A DNA stretch of 64,000 bases, from NCBI GenBank assembly GCA_944548615.1, contig OX155961.1, forward strand, positions 32,219,616 to 32,283,615, written 5' to 3'. Within the stretch, counting starts at the first letter, position 1; every line of letters begins with the position of its first letter. Below, piece by piece: positions 11,930 to 22,960 of the stretch. Position numbers and translations under genes: made by a program. Source of the DNA: Micropterix aruncella. Its lineage: Eukaryota > Arthropoda > Insecta > Lepidoptera > Micropterigidae. Below the pieces are notes generated by a model that saw nothing but the letters and a program-made list of their open reading frames with translations, was not told the DNA's origin and did not search any database.

Positions 11930-12800
11930 TTATACGTACTGGAAAGCTGAGAAAAACCTTTATTGGAACTTTTACGTACCAATATAAGCTTTATTTAAAT
12001 TGTTGATTGTACATGTATACATTTTAAATAATTTATTTGCATTTAATTGATTGTGGTTTAGATAATTACTGTTGCAAAGCAAAACATGCAAATGTGTTCC
12101 TGTGAACTTAAAGATGATATTCGGATGCTTTCTGCTGAATTGAAAAAAAGGAAAAACTGTTTAATAATGTACGGGCTTTCTACTGAATTAATAACAGGAA
12201 ATAAATACATATATTCATTCTACACACGAAGTCACTTGTATGTTTTCAGTTGAACTTAAAACAGCTCTGGACTGTTCAGGGTGTGGCTTGGCAAATAAAA
12301 TTCATTAAAATAGGCCACAATGGCGGTAATATTTTCTCTTGACCATAAGATGGATATTTTTTAAATACAAAATTTTTAAAAAACTTTTTTTTTAACGTGG
12401 TCAGATATTAATGATTTTCAATTACAGAACATTATTTTGAATAGAAAATTGAGTTTGAAGTCATTAGAAACTATTTTTGGATTTTGGTTACCAATGAAAG
12501 CGACTTTTATATTTGACTTTCAGATTTTGTTTTCTCCGACTTTCAGATTTTGTTTTCTGACTATTCATATTTTACTTCCTTAATAACAAAAGGCCTATAA
12601 AAATATCTGCGCGATACACGGTATTATATATTTTCCCGAAATCGAGGAAGCGACAACATACAATTAGTCATTGTTCTATGTATTCACTATAAAAAATTGA
12701 GATAATTTATTTGCATTCAATTTTCAAACTCTTTTGTTTTTCACCCTTCGATTGAATTGTTGATTTTATTGATTTAAGTTTTTTCTACTAATATACTCTC
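11930..12800. other. AT-rich gap, no gene seen
   Basis: I see no conserved frame, RNA gene or clear repeat boundary. A short direct repeat ('ctttcagattttgttttct') occurs twice near 12520-12560. Composition is AT-rich and unremarkable. Confidence 0.4.
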
Positions 12801-12809
12801 TACGGTGAA

Positions 12810-12955
12810 GGCCAACCTTAATGTCTAACGACCGGCTTTTATAATGTGGCAGTACCCAGGTCGCCACCCATCCTAGTACTAACCACGCCGGACGCTGCTT
12901 AACTTCGACTAATGGCCACCAGTGTTTCAACGCGGCTACGGACGTTACTACGAAC
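12810..12955 (-). repeat. 5S rRNA-derived repeat, copy B (minus)
   Basis: Read on the minus strand this copy is closer to 5S rRNA than copy A. It has 'cgttgaaacactgg', 'gaagttaagcagcgtc', then 'tggttagtactaggatgggt', matching the 5S A box, intermediate element and C box in order and spacing. It continues to 'ttataaaagccgg' and the extra tail 'cgttagacattaaggtt' seen also in copy A. Substitutions inside the C box make independent pol III activity uncertain. Confidence 0.75.
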
Positions 12956-13183
12956 GCAATGTTAGAGGCATTATTATTAGTATTATAATATATTTGTGTT
13001 TTCGACCCAACAAGGTGTTCCAAATTTTTAGTTTATAAGTCCAATATTTCGAGATTAAAATATGACTAATGCCTTCCCCCCCCCCCCCCCCTGGTGAACC
13101 GATTTCAACCACATCCTTTTCAATTCTTGCCACGACCAAATGATGCCGGCATGCTAAATTTTATCTCAATCGGATTAAGGGTA

Positions 13184-13640
13184 CATTACATTTTCGTCGT
13201 GACCAGTTGATGGGCAAAAACCAAGTAGTAAGTCCTATTACTACTCTTTACTGAACATACATAGGTAGTTCAAAATTTAACTACTAGATTGTAAAACTAT
13301 ACATATAAATATAAACAATTAAAATAGAAGGATAATATGTTAAACAGTCAATAACTGGAAAAGATACGTAGTAAAATTCTTCATCGTAATATTCAAATTG
13401 TCAGTAAAATGTTAAATAATCAAGTTAAACCTATGTACGTTATGCATTTAAAAACTAAAAGTACAAATATAAGACAAATAAAATAACCAGATATAATAAC
13501 CAAATAAAATAACCAGATAATAGGGCTATACTTTTTTAAGTCATTAAAATGGGCACAATATTTGAAAAGTCATGGACCTCAAATTCGCCCAAATCCTCAA
13601 ATTCGGAATCTCCTTGATGTTTTTTTTAAATTTGGTTTGG
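13184..13640. repeat. Dispersed repeat 'family X', copy 1
   Basis: It aligns by eye with 16108-17104. Shared landmarks are 'ttcgtcgtg', 'agtagtaagtc', 'ttaactactagattgt', 'gtaatattcaa', 'atgcatttaaaaacta' and 'aatgggcacaatatttgaaa'. It has no insertion, unlike copy 2, and so supplies an approximate empty site for the element at 16203-16763. Confidence 0.6.
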
Positions 13641-13830
13641 GCGCTATTGAGCAGGAATACACACACTCAGACACATGATATATAGACAGAGAGACAGACA
13701 GTAATACGTTGATCTGAAAATGGTCTTAATCGTCTTGAGGAAGGAGGGGGGGGGGGGCGTATCAAAATAGATATTTTCGCCTTGATCTAAACAAAAAAAT
13801 GCGCTTTCACAATACTTTCCCTAACCGTTG
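13640..13830 (-). repeat. Family M repeat (minus)
   Basis: It contains 'ggtttgggcgctattgag', an ACAC/AGAC-rich stretch, 'gtcttaatcgtcttgagg', a G run at 13746-13758 and 'aaaaaatgcgctttcacaat'. The order is the reverse complement of the copy at 7100-7430. Confidence 0.5.
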
Positions 13831-14199
13831 GCTGGTCGGAAAAGTAATTACACTTATTATACAGTAATTTTACTTATATATATATTAATTTGCCCACATA
13901 AAATTTTTGACACAAATACCCTGGCCATATGTATGGTCGTAAGATATTGCCACTTAGCAATAGCCCCACCGTGCTGTACTCTATTGTGTGTGTAAATCAG
14001 TTTTTTAAACAAAGAAACAAACACATCCTTGGGTAAAGATTTTTTGCGGATATTAGTAGGGCCTCCCTAACCAATTTTTCAAGTAAAAAAAAACAACTAA
14101 CCTAGAACTCAATTTCCTTATAGAAAGAGTAGAGTCTACTAGATTCCTATAGACGAGAATTATGTCTTGGAAAATACACAAGGACTAAGTTAAAGCCAA

Positions 14200-14720
14200 G
14201 CTATCTTCCTCCTGCTATGCTATATCTAAAATAAGAAACATTATGAAAGAAAAAGTAGTTGAAGAAACATTATGGAAGAAAAGTATTATTAGCAGAATCT
14301 AATTTAAGATATTGTATATTGTTGTGGCGTAATGCTATAAATATAACCGATATTTTTATACTTCAAAAAAGGGCGGTGAGACGAATCGGAGGTGTAAACC
14401 TCTATTTAAAACACTATGTATTCTCACAGTTTTGGGCATATATATGTTCACGAATATTTATGTGAATTTCACAAAATCTTACCATGATACAATAAATTTC
14501 TATACGTTCAGGCATCTCACCCATCAACTGCAGAATTCCAGCGTACTACTCACTACATAAGCCTCAATTTCTATAGTAACTTACCAGAAAACATAAAAAA
14601 TATTTAAAGTTATGAAAAATTCAGGAAAGAAAAGAAGAAATTTTTATTGAGAAATGCTTATATGACCATAATGAATTTTAATATATTTAATAAAATATAT
14701 TTTCTGTAAAAGTTTCAAAA
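14200..14720 (+). pseudogene. LINE C-terminal fragment
   Basis: The frame 14259-14465 contains 'LRYCILLWRNA' and 'ILQKRAVRRIGG', the pattern found just after the reverse-transcriptase domain in CR1/Jockey-type non-LTR retrotransposons. The frame then breaks, but related coding text continues downstream before an AT-rich 3' region. No catalytic domain remains, so this is a 5'-truncated dead copy. Confidence 0.65.
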
Positions 14721-15072
14721 TCTGTTGACATTAGTCTCATTTGTGATTTGTAATGCATTACTTTGATGTTGGTTATATGGGCTTAATTTAATTATTTAAA
14801 TCTTATAATTTTAGATATTTTTTTTTAAATTAATTTTATTTGATAGATTTTTTATTAGTAATTTTTATTTCTGATTTTTATATTTGGATAATTTTATTCA
14901 TGTTGTTTTTAATGTTAGATTCATTCTTAATAAATATGGTTCCTTACTCTAGACCTCTTTTTGGATGTTTTCAATTCTTCTATTCTTCTATTTTTCTAGT
15001 TTTTTAATATTTTTATGACTGAAGTACTGATTTTTATGTTTTTTTATTATTTATGTTTATATTTTTTTCTAG

Positions 15073-15480
15073 TTTTTAACACGCTTTTATTAGGTCGACC
15101 TGTATGCAACTAACTATGTAATGGAATCTAAGTTAACTAATTTAACCATCTTCCAAGGATCGTAGCGTCATGAAAATTGGCACTTGTATGTAGTTCTGAT
15201 GACAATACAATAATATGGTACTGTCGAACTGATCTGATGATGGAGTCGGAAGATTTGAACTGGAACTTTGTGATGGAACATCGTATCATAGCTGTGTTTG
15301 GACTTGTTAGAAAAGTCTTGGAATAAACTTTGACCACGATTAGGTTTCAAGGTCTGATGATGAAGCCGGAAGATAGGCACTGGCATTCGATGATGGAATA
15401 TCGTATCATAGCCGTGTGTATGTGAATATCGTATCATAGCCCAAAAGCATGTTTTTAGTGTTTTTTTTAAACTATTAATT
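15073..15480. mobile_element. Family T element, copy 1
   Basis: It starts 'tttttaacacgcttttatta' and ends 'gcatgtttttagtg'; the ends are partly inverted copies of each other (AACACGCTTTTAT). Two other copies lie at 25400-25874 and 54294-54625. All three share 'gtcgacctgtatg', 'aaccatcttccaaggatcg' and repeated 'tctgatgatg(g/a)ag(t/c)cggaag' units. No protein is conserved; it looks non-autonomous. Confidence 0.6.
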
Positions 15481-15489
15481 TATTATATT

Positions 15490-16100
15490 GCTGTTACTGA
15501 ATTTCTTTTTTATTTTAAATGGTTTTTAATTATTAAGATTTTTTATTATACTTTTTTTTATTTTGTGTGTGATTGGAAATGTTATTTTATTTGTAATAAT
15601 ATTATTCGAAATCTAAATTCTATACCCAGAACGTGACTTTGAAAATAAATACTTATATACTTACTTACTTACTCCGAACTCGGAATTTTCCAATAATTAA
15701 AAACCATTCTCCTCCATTCCTAAATACGGCTCTGTGCCAAGTTGGCACAGTTGGGGTGGAAAACAGCAGGTTGGCGGGAGTGGGTTGCATGGGAGATGCA
15801 TAGGTATATGGCGGGGGATGGAGAAGGGGTAGGATGTGAGGGGGAGGGGGAGCAGTCGTTGCCATGACAACAGTCTGGGATGCAGCTGCCAGTACTTTCA
15901 GGAAACTTCCCGTCTGCAAGGTGGATAGCGTTGTGGTGGGTGAGTTTGTATGCAATTCGATATGTATTCTATTTTACCCAAGCACACGCGTCGCGTAGCT
16001 AGGTGTGCAAAGTGCGAGCGAGTAAGAATTAAAAAATAAAGATTTTGTTCTAAAACCAAAATCTGTCATCATTAACCATCCGTGTATGTAATATAGGGAT
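15490..16100. other. No recognised gene; proline-rich minus frame rejected
   Basis: The first part is AT-rich. At 15665-15955 a minus frame reads as low-complexity P/T-rich peptide because the plus strand is G-rich here. No domain is visible. A short inverted repeat ('gtgccaagttggcac') is at 15735-15749. Confidence 0.4.
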
Positions 16101-16107
16101 CCTTACA

Positions 16108-17104
16108 TTACATTACATATTCGTCGTGTCCAATTAACGGCTAAGAACCGCTCTTGGACTTGTCAAAATAATCGTGTAAGGTAGTAAGTCTCGTTACTAC
16201 TCCAGGGGCGGATCTATATAAGGGCTTTTTGGGCTGCAGCCCAGGGCCCCGTGCATATAAAGGGCCCCAGCCCCTATTAAAAACAATGGACAATATTGTG
16301 AACCGAGTTCCTACCGAGGCTAGTGCCTTGTCAATAGGTAACTAGTAATGAATGTTTGTTTAAATTTTACTTATATTAACTAGCTTTACAATTAATATCA
16401 ATACTTGCTTAATTAAGCTACTAATTAAGATATTATTACAATTAGTATTAATGTTGTTTAGTTTATTGTTGTTTAGTAGCAATAGCATTAGTATTAATGT
16501 TGTTTAGTAGCAACGTTTTCTTACGCTAATCGATTTGTCTATATTTAGTGAAAAGTTAAATGTCTTACAGTTGTGTTTGTGTGTCTGTCATATTTAACAA
16601 ATAAAATATTGTATTGTCCTCTTTATTTCCTATATTGTGTACCTAGTGACCTAGACATCATTATCAAAAGAAGTTTTTTGACAAAATGGCAATTAGTTTA
16701 TTAATTAGGCAGGCCCCCAACTAATATTAGCCCAGGACCCCACAAACGCACGGTCCGCCCCTGTACATGGGTAGTCAAGAATTTAACTACTAGATTGTCA
16801 AAATATACATATAAGTAATCAAAATATAAGCTTAATAATTGAAATAGTTAATAATTCTTATGAATACGCAGTAAAAGTTATTCATCGTAATATTCAAGTT
16901 GTCAAATAGTAAAATGTTAAATAATCAAATTAATGCTACGCCATGCATTTAAAAACTAATAGTACAAATAAAATACCCTGACAATAAGGCTCTAATTCTT
17001 CGTCATTTAAATGGGCACAATATTTGAAAAGTTATGGCCCTCAAATTCGGCCAGATCATAAGAAAGGTGGCCTATCAGCTTCTCCTTCATGTTTTTTTTA
17101 AATT
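16108..17104. repeat. Family X, copy 2, split by an insertion
   Basis: The flanks 16108-16202 and 16764-17104 together match copy 1 at 13184-13640. The interruption is the element at 16203-16763. The join differs slightly from copy 1, so a few bases were lost or replaced at the insertion site. Confidence 0.6.
16203..16763. mobile_element. hAT-like non-autonomous element
   Basis: The left end 'caggggcggatc' and right end 'ggtccgcccctg' are inverted copies, of the CAGGGGCGGA type seen in hAT transposons. GC-rich subterminal parts ('cagcccagggcccc', 'agcccaggacccc') flank an AT-rich centre with no transposase. The 8 bp next to each end ('tactactc' and 'tacatggg') agree only in the first three bases, so no clean target duplication can be claimed. 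It lies inside a family X copy. Confidence 0.6.
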
Positions 17105-17279
17105 TTACGTCCTCCATCCGTTTAAAACATCAGCGAAGTGGGGTAAATTATCACAAATAGGGTAAAAATACAAATCTTTGGAGTATACAATACTAGCTCT
17201 CCTTGCGCCGAAAACGTGTTGCAGTTTATCTGTACTAGGTAGAGTAGAAATGAGATTTTCACGAAAATCACATATTGTG

Positions 17280-17360
17280 TTATAGTAGTGGTATAGTGTT
17301 TAGGTCGCTTGGTCTTAAATTGTAAGGTCCCGATTTCGATTCCAGGCTGGGTCACCATTA
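17280..17360 (+). repeat. tRNA-like SINE head
   Basis: The segment has an A-box-like 'tggtatagtgtttaggtcgc' and a B-box-like 'gatttcgattcc' followed by 'aggctgggtcacc'. Spacing fits a tRNA-derived pol III promoter. A related head is at 33865-33965 on the minus strand. No CCA end or well-folded cloverleaf is evident, so it is not called a tRNA gene. What follows (17365-17460) resembles the body of family G. Confidence 0.55.
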
Positions 17361-17514
17361 GAAAGGTATAACGATATATAATCATAATTTCAACCTGGAG
17401 TGAAAGTAGAGATTTAGGGACAACAAAGACCACCGTCTAACTACGCCCACGCTCGTGAGAGATGTAGGTCTCAGTGACACAACTCCATATTATGTGCCAT
17501 TAGCCGCCCAGCAA

Positions 17515-18030
17515 ACCGGACACTTGGAGGTGTCGACTATAACGGGCCAACCCGTCAACCCAGGAAGTTTTAACGATATTGATCCTTCTGTCCCCCGTGA
17601 GGTGCGCGTAGAAGTCTTGGGGACGATACAAACCTACCGTCCAGTAAAGCCAACATATCCGTGAGAGGCCAACGCCTTTCGGGGAGGCACCGGAAAGGTT
17701 ATACAGCGGGTAGCGTCGCCCTCTGACTACCAGTTTTGGCAGGATATCTCCGTCTGGAATTAACTATCAGGATACCTACGACCTCCCGACTGGTCACGGG
17801 TTCGAAGTCGCTTGGGCGGACCTCTACCTGCCGTAGGTTCAGCGGTGGTTCAGTTTGAATCTATCGCGGACCATGGCATCCCTTGACCGGCTCTGAACTT
17901 AGGAGCAGGTAACCGACTGGTTATTTCAAGAGTGGAGGACGACAGGTCAACATCCAACCCCGCTGCTCAAAAAACAGTTAATTCTCTTAGTCTCCTGACT
18001 ACTTCGGCAATTAGTCAGTGCGCAAATAGA
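17515..18030 (+). repeat. Family G copy 4 (3' truncated)
   Basis: It begins 'ggaggtgtcgactataacgg' with the head hairpin ACGGG-CCAA-CCCGT, then 'cgccctctgactaccagttt' and 'tatcgcggaccatggcatcc'. The family's last 100-150 bp are missing after about 18030. Confidence 0.6.
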
Positions 18031-18039
18031 TGTCTCCCA

Positions 18040-18850
18040 TTATATTATACCAGGATCACTTTTTTGCCAAGGCAAGACAGAAAATAGTTCAGGACGCAAT
18101 GACTTCTTTAATTGCAAATTCTTAGGTCTGAAATGTTAATTCAACCCTAATAATGGCTATGTCAATTACTATTCGCATTGCGAAACGGGACTGATTCTGT
18201 GCGCAAGGCAAAAGACGAATGGTTGGAAAGGGACAGATGATTTAAGGGGGTTGTTTTAGGTAGACAACATTGGAGGGAGAAATGGAGAGGGAAGAGGGCA
18301 CGCGAGTAAACAGCTTTGATCCTCTCCACGCGCGCGGAGTGGCATCAATGTTGCAAGTAAAATATGCTCGAGTGTTTACAGCGTAAACACGGCCTTCAAT
18401 CACTGTTGTATAAGAGCTCTCGCTAACTATATTGTTTTCCCGGTCATTGAATATGATAAAGAAAAATACTGTTGAACCGATTGATAAAAAAAAAATTACC
18501 AACACATTCACGCTGTGGTCGGGTATTGGAATATGATAACCCGACGGTTCAGTTGTTGTAGAAAAAATGAAATTGGTCCGCTGTTTCCTGAGGTGGGAAG
18601 GGGGGCGGGGAGTTGAAAACAACATGGATAGTTGGGAACTGTCATTAGAACTTGCAACTATGATATTTAAGTATACCACGAATCGCTACCTGTAGAGTGG
18701 GAAGTGACAGGTTTCTGTGAAATTAGTCCACTAAGATTTGATAGTTTTTTTGGCTCGGCTCAACTCACGATTTAAGTCATATCTGGTAGCCTTTTCTAGG
18801 GCCGTACCTAGAAAGGGCTCCTAGAAGGGTACCTAGAAAGGGCTCCATTT
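18040..18850. other. No recognised gene
   Basis: A minus frame of 145 codons (18242-18679) has no domain I recognise. It includes a hydrophobic run (VLVIFFLSIGSTVFFFIIF), which is probably a chance product of A-rich text on the plus strand. No splice context or homology cue supports it. Confidence 0.35.
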
Positions 18851-18859
18851 TCCCTATCG

Positions 18860-19400
18860 CAGCTGTCTCGTGGACTGGTGGGATCCGATTCTCTGGGGAA
18901 AGACATCGGGCGCTGCTGGTGGTTTGCGCGTCGTGCGGCGTTAGCGAATCGACTGTGCACTCCGGCTGTGTCTGAAAACGTACGTTTCCTACCTAGGAAA
19001 CTACCCCCGCTACCTAGCAGTTGTTGACCTGGTGTCATCTACTCTTAAAAGGACGCGTTTGCCAGCCGATCCCGTGTAAAAGGCGAGCAAAGTGCGCCAC
19101 GGTCCGCGATAACTTCCAACTGAATTACCACTAACATCAAGCAGAGGCCGCGCAAGCGACTAGGAACCCGCGACCAGACGTAGAGTGGAGAAATCCGGCC
19201 AAATCTGGTAGTGAGGGTGCAAGGCTGCCCGCTGGTTTCACTTTCCAGTGCCTAGCGGTCAGGCGTTGGGGCTCACGGGCATGTTGGCGTAGTTAGGCGG
19301 TGGACTGTCTTGTCCCCAACTCTATGCGTTCACCACACCGTTGAAGAAATGATTATATATCGTTATACCTTCCTGAGGTGACGGGTTCGCCCGTAGTGGT
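18860..19400 (-). repeat. Family G copy 5 (minus)
   Basis: On the minus strand the copy starts at the head hairpin (about 19380-19395, plus-strand text 'acgggttcgcccgt') and runs to near 18860 through 'ggtccgcgataacttcc', 'ccgcgcaagcgac' and 'gtgcgccacgg' words. Many substitutions. It stands head to head with copy 6. Confidence 0.6.
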
Positions 19401-19479
19401 TGGCAACTCGAAATTGTAGAATGGGAACTACTAACTCACATACTTATGCGCCTGTGTCTGGAGGGCATCCTACAGTTGG

Positions 19480-20140
19480 GCGGTGTCGACTACAACGGGC
19501 GAACCCGTCATCCCAGGCTGGTATAACGATATGTGATTGTTATTTCAACCGTGAGATGAGCGTAGAAGACTTAGATAATGACAATCCACTATATAGCTCT
19601 GCCAACTAGCCCGCGAGACACCATCCCTTACCGCCCGGCACCGGGTAGTTAAACCAGCGGGCAAACCAAGCGCCCTCGCTACTATTTATGGCCAGATTTC
19701 TCCGGCCTCCCTACTGGTTACAGGCTCGAGGTCACTTGGGCGGTGCTCCCTCTTACGTAGCGGTGATTCGGTGTCTACCGAACCTATCGCGGACCACGGC
19801 ATCCTTTATCCGGCTATTCACCCGGTATCAAGTAGCTGATTGGTTGTTTCATGAGCAGTTGCCGTAAGGTTAACAAATACCCCCGCTCTATAGAAAACAA
19901 AGCCGTTTCCAGGCTCCTCCTCCAAAATCGATGTGCTGACGCCGCACTGTGCGCGAACCGTTTAGGACCGCTTGAATGACGATTCCCAGGTAAACTGGCC
20001 CGCAGGCACAGAGTCCTACTTGGGCTCGCACTTCTGCTTGGAGGCTACCGGATGGGTGCTGACCTGTAGAGTTTGGCCGACCCTAAACACATGGGTGATA
20101 ATGGCCTAACTGTACTGGGCCCATTAGCTTCCCAAAAAGG
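19480..20140 (+). repeat. Family G copy 6 (about full length)
   Basis: It runs from 'gtgtcgactacaacgggcga' to 'gggcccattagcttccc', about 655 bp. Hairpin head intact (ACGGG-CGAA-CCCGT). Landmarks are 'ctcgaggtcacttgggcggt', 'tatcgcggaccacggcatcc', 'ccgctctatagaaaac' and 'ggaggctaccggatgggtgc'. Together with copies 2 and 3 it fixes the family's length. Confidence 0.65.
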
Positions 20141-20424
20141 TAGTTCTACACTGGGTTTCCCAGTGCGCGGTCTCCATTCGAGGGTATTTCTTCAGCGGTT
20201 TTCCGTTCTTCGGCATATGTGACCGGCCCACAGCCATTTCAGCTTGACAATTTTCTGAACTATGTCCACCAATTCGGTTCGTCGGTGGATTTGTACGTTT
20301 CGAATCACATACCGGAGAGACATTCCTAATAATTATAGCTCTTTACATTGCTCGCTGAACGACTTTAAATTTGTGGACAAGCCCCACAGTCAAGGTCCAA
20401 GCTTCCGCACCGTATAAAATACAG

Positions 20425-20480
20425 TTGGGAGGTGTCGACTATAACGGGCGAACCTGTCACCCTAGGCCATGTCCGTAAGA
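20425..20480 (+). repeat. Family G head fragment
   Basis: Only the head is present: 'ggtgtcgactataacgggcg' then 'aacctgtcaccctaggcc'. The hairpin is kept with one G-T wobble. Sequence after 20480 is unrelated AT-rich text. Confidence 0.55.
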
Positions 20481-21084
20481 ATTGGCATGAGTGATTTAAT
20501 TTTGTCTGTTTTGTTATTACTGCTATAATTAAAATAAAATACCTACCGAAAAAAAGGTTAATTAAAATAAAACGGAAAATAGGTAATGGCGTGAAATTAA
20601 ATAAAAGGTTAAGTTAAGATTAGTAACATCATATAAATCTAAATTAAATAATAGGAAATAGTCACAATAATAGTCAATGATTATATTTAATACACTGTCT
20701 GGATATATTAATTTGTGGCTATTTTGCCGGGTGTATACTGGTCACTGGTTATACTGTTATTCATTTTATTTTGGTTATGCGATGTGGGCATTTCTATATT
20801 TATAGTTTCGCGACCAACTTTCAGTGAAATAATAGTCCTAAACAATACAAGTGCGTCACGGACTTCCGGGGGAAACTTTCATTGAGAACGTGCCGGGACC
20901 TCAAAATACTACCTTGTACGCAAGAGTTATAAAATACGATGACGCATGTCCTTGCTTACCTAACCTGTGCTATGCTAGGTTTACACGAAATTAGTAACTT
21001 GTCGCTTAGTACTTGTCACTTAGTAGTACTTGTCGCTAACCTCTCTGAGTTCTCGTCTCTGCGTTCGTCCCGCGCTTGAAAGAA

Positions 21085-21142
21085 CAATCTAATATTGTTA
21101 TAACTTCCTGGGGTGGCGGGTTGGCCCGTAGTACTTGACTAC
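21085..21142 (-). repeat. Family G head fragment (minus)
   Basis: The plus-strand text 'ataacttcctggggtggcgg' then 'gttggcccgtagtacttgac' is the reverse complement of the family G head with loop CCAA. No body follows. Confidence 0.5.
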
Positions 21143-21539
21143 AAGTGGCAAACGAATAAACACAATGACAATATAGCAAACGCCTCTTTACACGAAATAT
21201 AAAGGTTTATTATTTTTTTAAGAACATTTTACGAAAGGAATATTTTCATTTTATGGCCAATATTTTTACGTATAAAGCTAGACGTAACGGAAAGATTCCA
21301 TACTGCTCAAGCATTGCTCAGGGAAATCGACTCTCTATAGAACACCCAATCATTGCTTAGTCGATGTTAAATCGAAATCGATGTTAAATCAGTGTTCATC
21401 TACGCGTGGGATTTTCTGAACTAGCGTGATTGCAAGAAATGACCGGCATAGTAGTTAAAAGATGTCGGTTTGACAATTTCGGTCGGAAGACCCCAAGAAT
21501 AAAATATTTCCTCTGAAATATTGTGTAACTTCATTGTTT

Positions 21540-22325
21540 AAATGTGAAATGCAAATTAAATACGAAATGATAAAATTAAATATGAAATGCAAATTTAATA
21601 TGAAATGATAAAATTAAACATGAAATGCAAATTAAATATGAAATGATAAAATTAAATATTAAATGCAAATTACATATGAATGATAATCGCTTGCCACGTA
21701 AACTTCTTTGGCGAGACCGTCCGACAGAATGGAGAATTCAACGTTCGGCACCGAAGAAAACCTGGCTAAAGAACATCAAAGACGACTAAAAAAATCAACG
21801 ATTATCGGCTATCGATGCTCGAGACGTCGCTAAAATGAATAGAGTACGAGATCCAGCGACACCGACAGCAGCGTATTGGCTGTGAGGGCGACCCCCTCCC
21901 CAACCGCCGGCTACGGAATAAATAATAATAATAACATATGAAACGATAAAATTAAATATGAAATGATAAAATAAAATATGAAAACCAAATTTAATATGAA
22001 ATGATAATATAAAATATGAAATGCAAATTAAATATGAAATGATATAATAAAATATGAAAACCAAATTAAATATGAAATGATAATATAAAATATGAAATGC
22101 AAATTAAATATGAAATGATAGTATTAAATATGAAATGCAAATTAAATACGAAACGGTAAAATTAAATATGAAATGCAAATTAAATATGAAACGAAACAAT
22201 TAAATATAAAATGCAAGTTAAATACTACATTTTACAATTAAATATGATATGAAACCAAATTAAATATGTAATGATAAAATTAAATACGTAAATCAAATAC
22301 GTAAAGCAAATTAAATATGAAATGA
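21540..22325. repeat. Short-unit AT-rich satellite
   Basis: Imperfect tandem units of about 19-20 bp read 'aaattaaatatgaaatg' with variable next bases. The array is interrupted at 21681-21937 by an unrelated LINE tail. No coding potential. Confidence 0.8.
21681..21937 (+). mobile_element. LINE tail inserted in the satellite
   Basis: A plus frame reads 'KKTWLKNIKDD', then after a stop 'DARDVAKMNRVRDPATP' and a stop at 21883-21885, the kind of C-terminal tail seen in RTE-like LINEs. It ends in an (AAT)n run ('aataaataataataataa'). The satellite word 'acatatgaa' occurs on both sides, which could be the target duplication. Confidence 0.55.
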
Positions 22326-22614
22326 AATGCAATTTGCACAGTCCTGTAGCATTAGGACCCGTAGGCAATTGGCTGTCGTCTCTCGCTATTTAATTTTTCG
22401 TCCCGAGTTTCACGAATCGTGCCATCGTGACCAAAAACAAGCTTTCCGGTATCACTGTGGCCGCTTTTAAGAAAGCGTATAAATCCTCAGTTATAAATAA
22501 ACAACCGGGCGACCTTAGCAGGACTATTAATAAACGATGCACCCAGTATCCTGAGGATGTAGCAATTGATATGTACAAAGCATTATAAACATAAATCAAC
22601 TAATGATTTTTACG

Positions 22615-22740
22615 TATTACTTTCCCGGCAGAGGGATAGTATTGTGAATGCACTTCTGTGTGTCTTTGTGTCTGTGACTGTGTGAATTCCTCCACGATGG
22701 CGCCCAAACGCTTCATCCGATTGAGCTAGAGAGATTTGGT
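22615..22740 (+). repeat. Family M repeat fragment
   Basis: 'actttcccggcagagggata' is followed by 'gtattgtgaatgc', a TG-rich run and 'gatggcgcccaaacgcttca'. Same order as 7100-7260. Confidence 0.5.
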
Positions 22741-22744
22741 AGCT

Positions 22745-22960
22745 TTTCCGAGACGACAAATGCAGTTGGCGCTGATAGCATTGACGACCAAACTAATATT
22801 TGGCCATCTATACCTTTATAATTAGTGTTTTTTTATAAAGGACCGATTGATTAAAAAATCCCAATAATTTAACCAGCGATAAAAATTATTACATTCAATT
22901 AATGGTGCTATCTATCGCAGTTTTTTAAAGGATGCAATGCCATCAATAGATGGCATTCTA
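22745..22960. repeat. Dispersed repeat (second copy 62300-62490)
   Basis: It shares 'ggcgctgatagcattgacg', 'ccaataatttaacca' and a 'caatta(t/a)tggtgc' region with 62300-62490. Non-coding; family unknown. Confidence 0.5.

Noticed and set aside
15137..15437. Overlapping minus frames in family T elements
   Set aside because: The peptides differ among the three copies and are broken in copy 3; the tandem unit explains the repeated amino-acid pattern.
17800..17815. 'gggttcgaagtcgc' in family G as a pol III B box
   Set aside because: No A box at the right distance upstream and the word varies between copies. Only the heads at 17280 and 33865 have both boxes.
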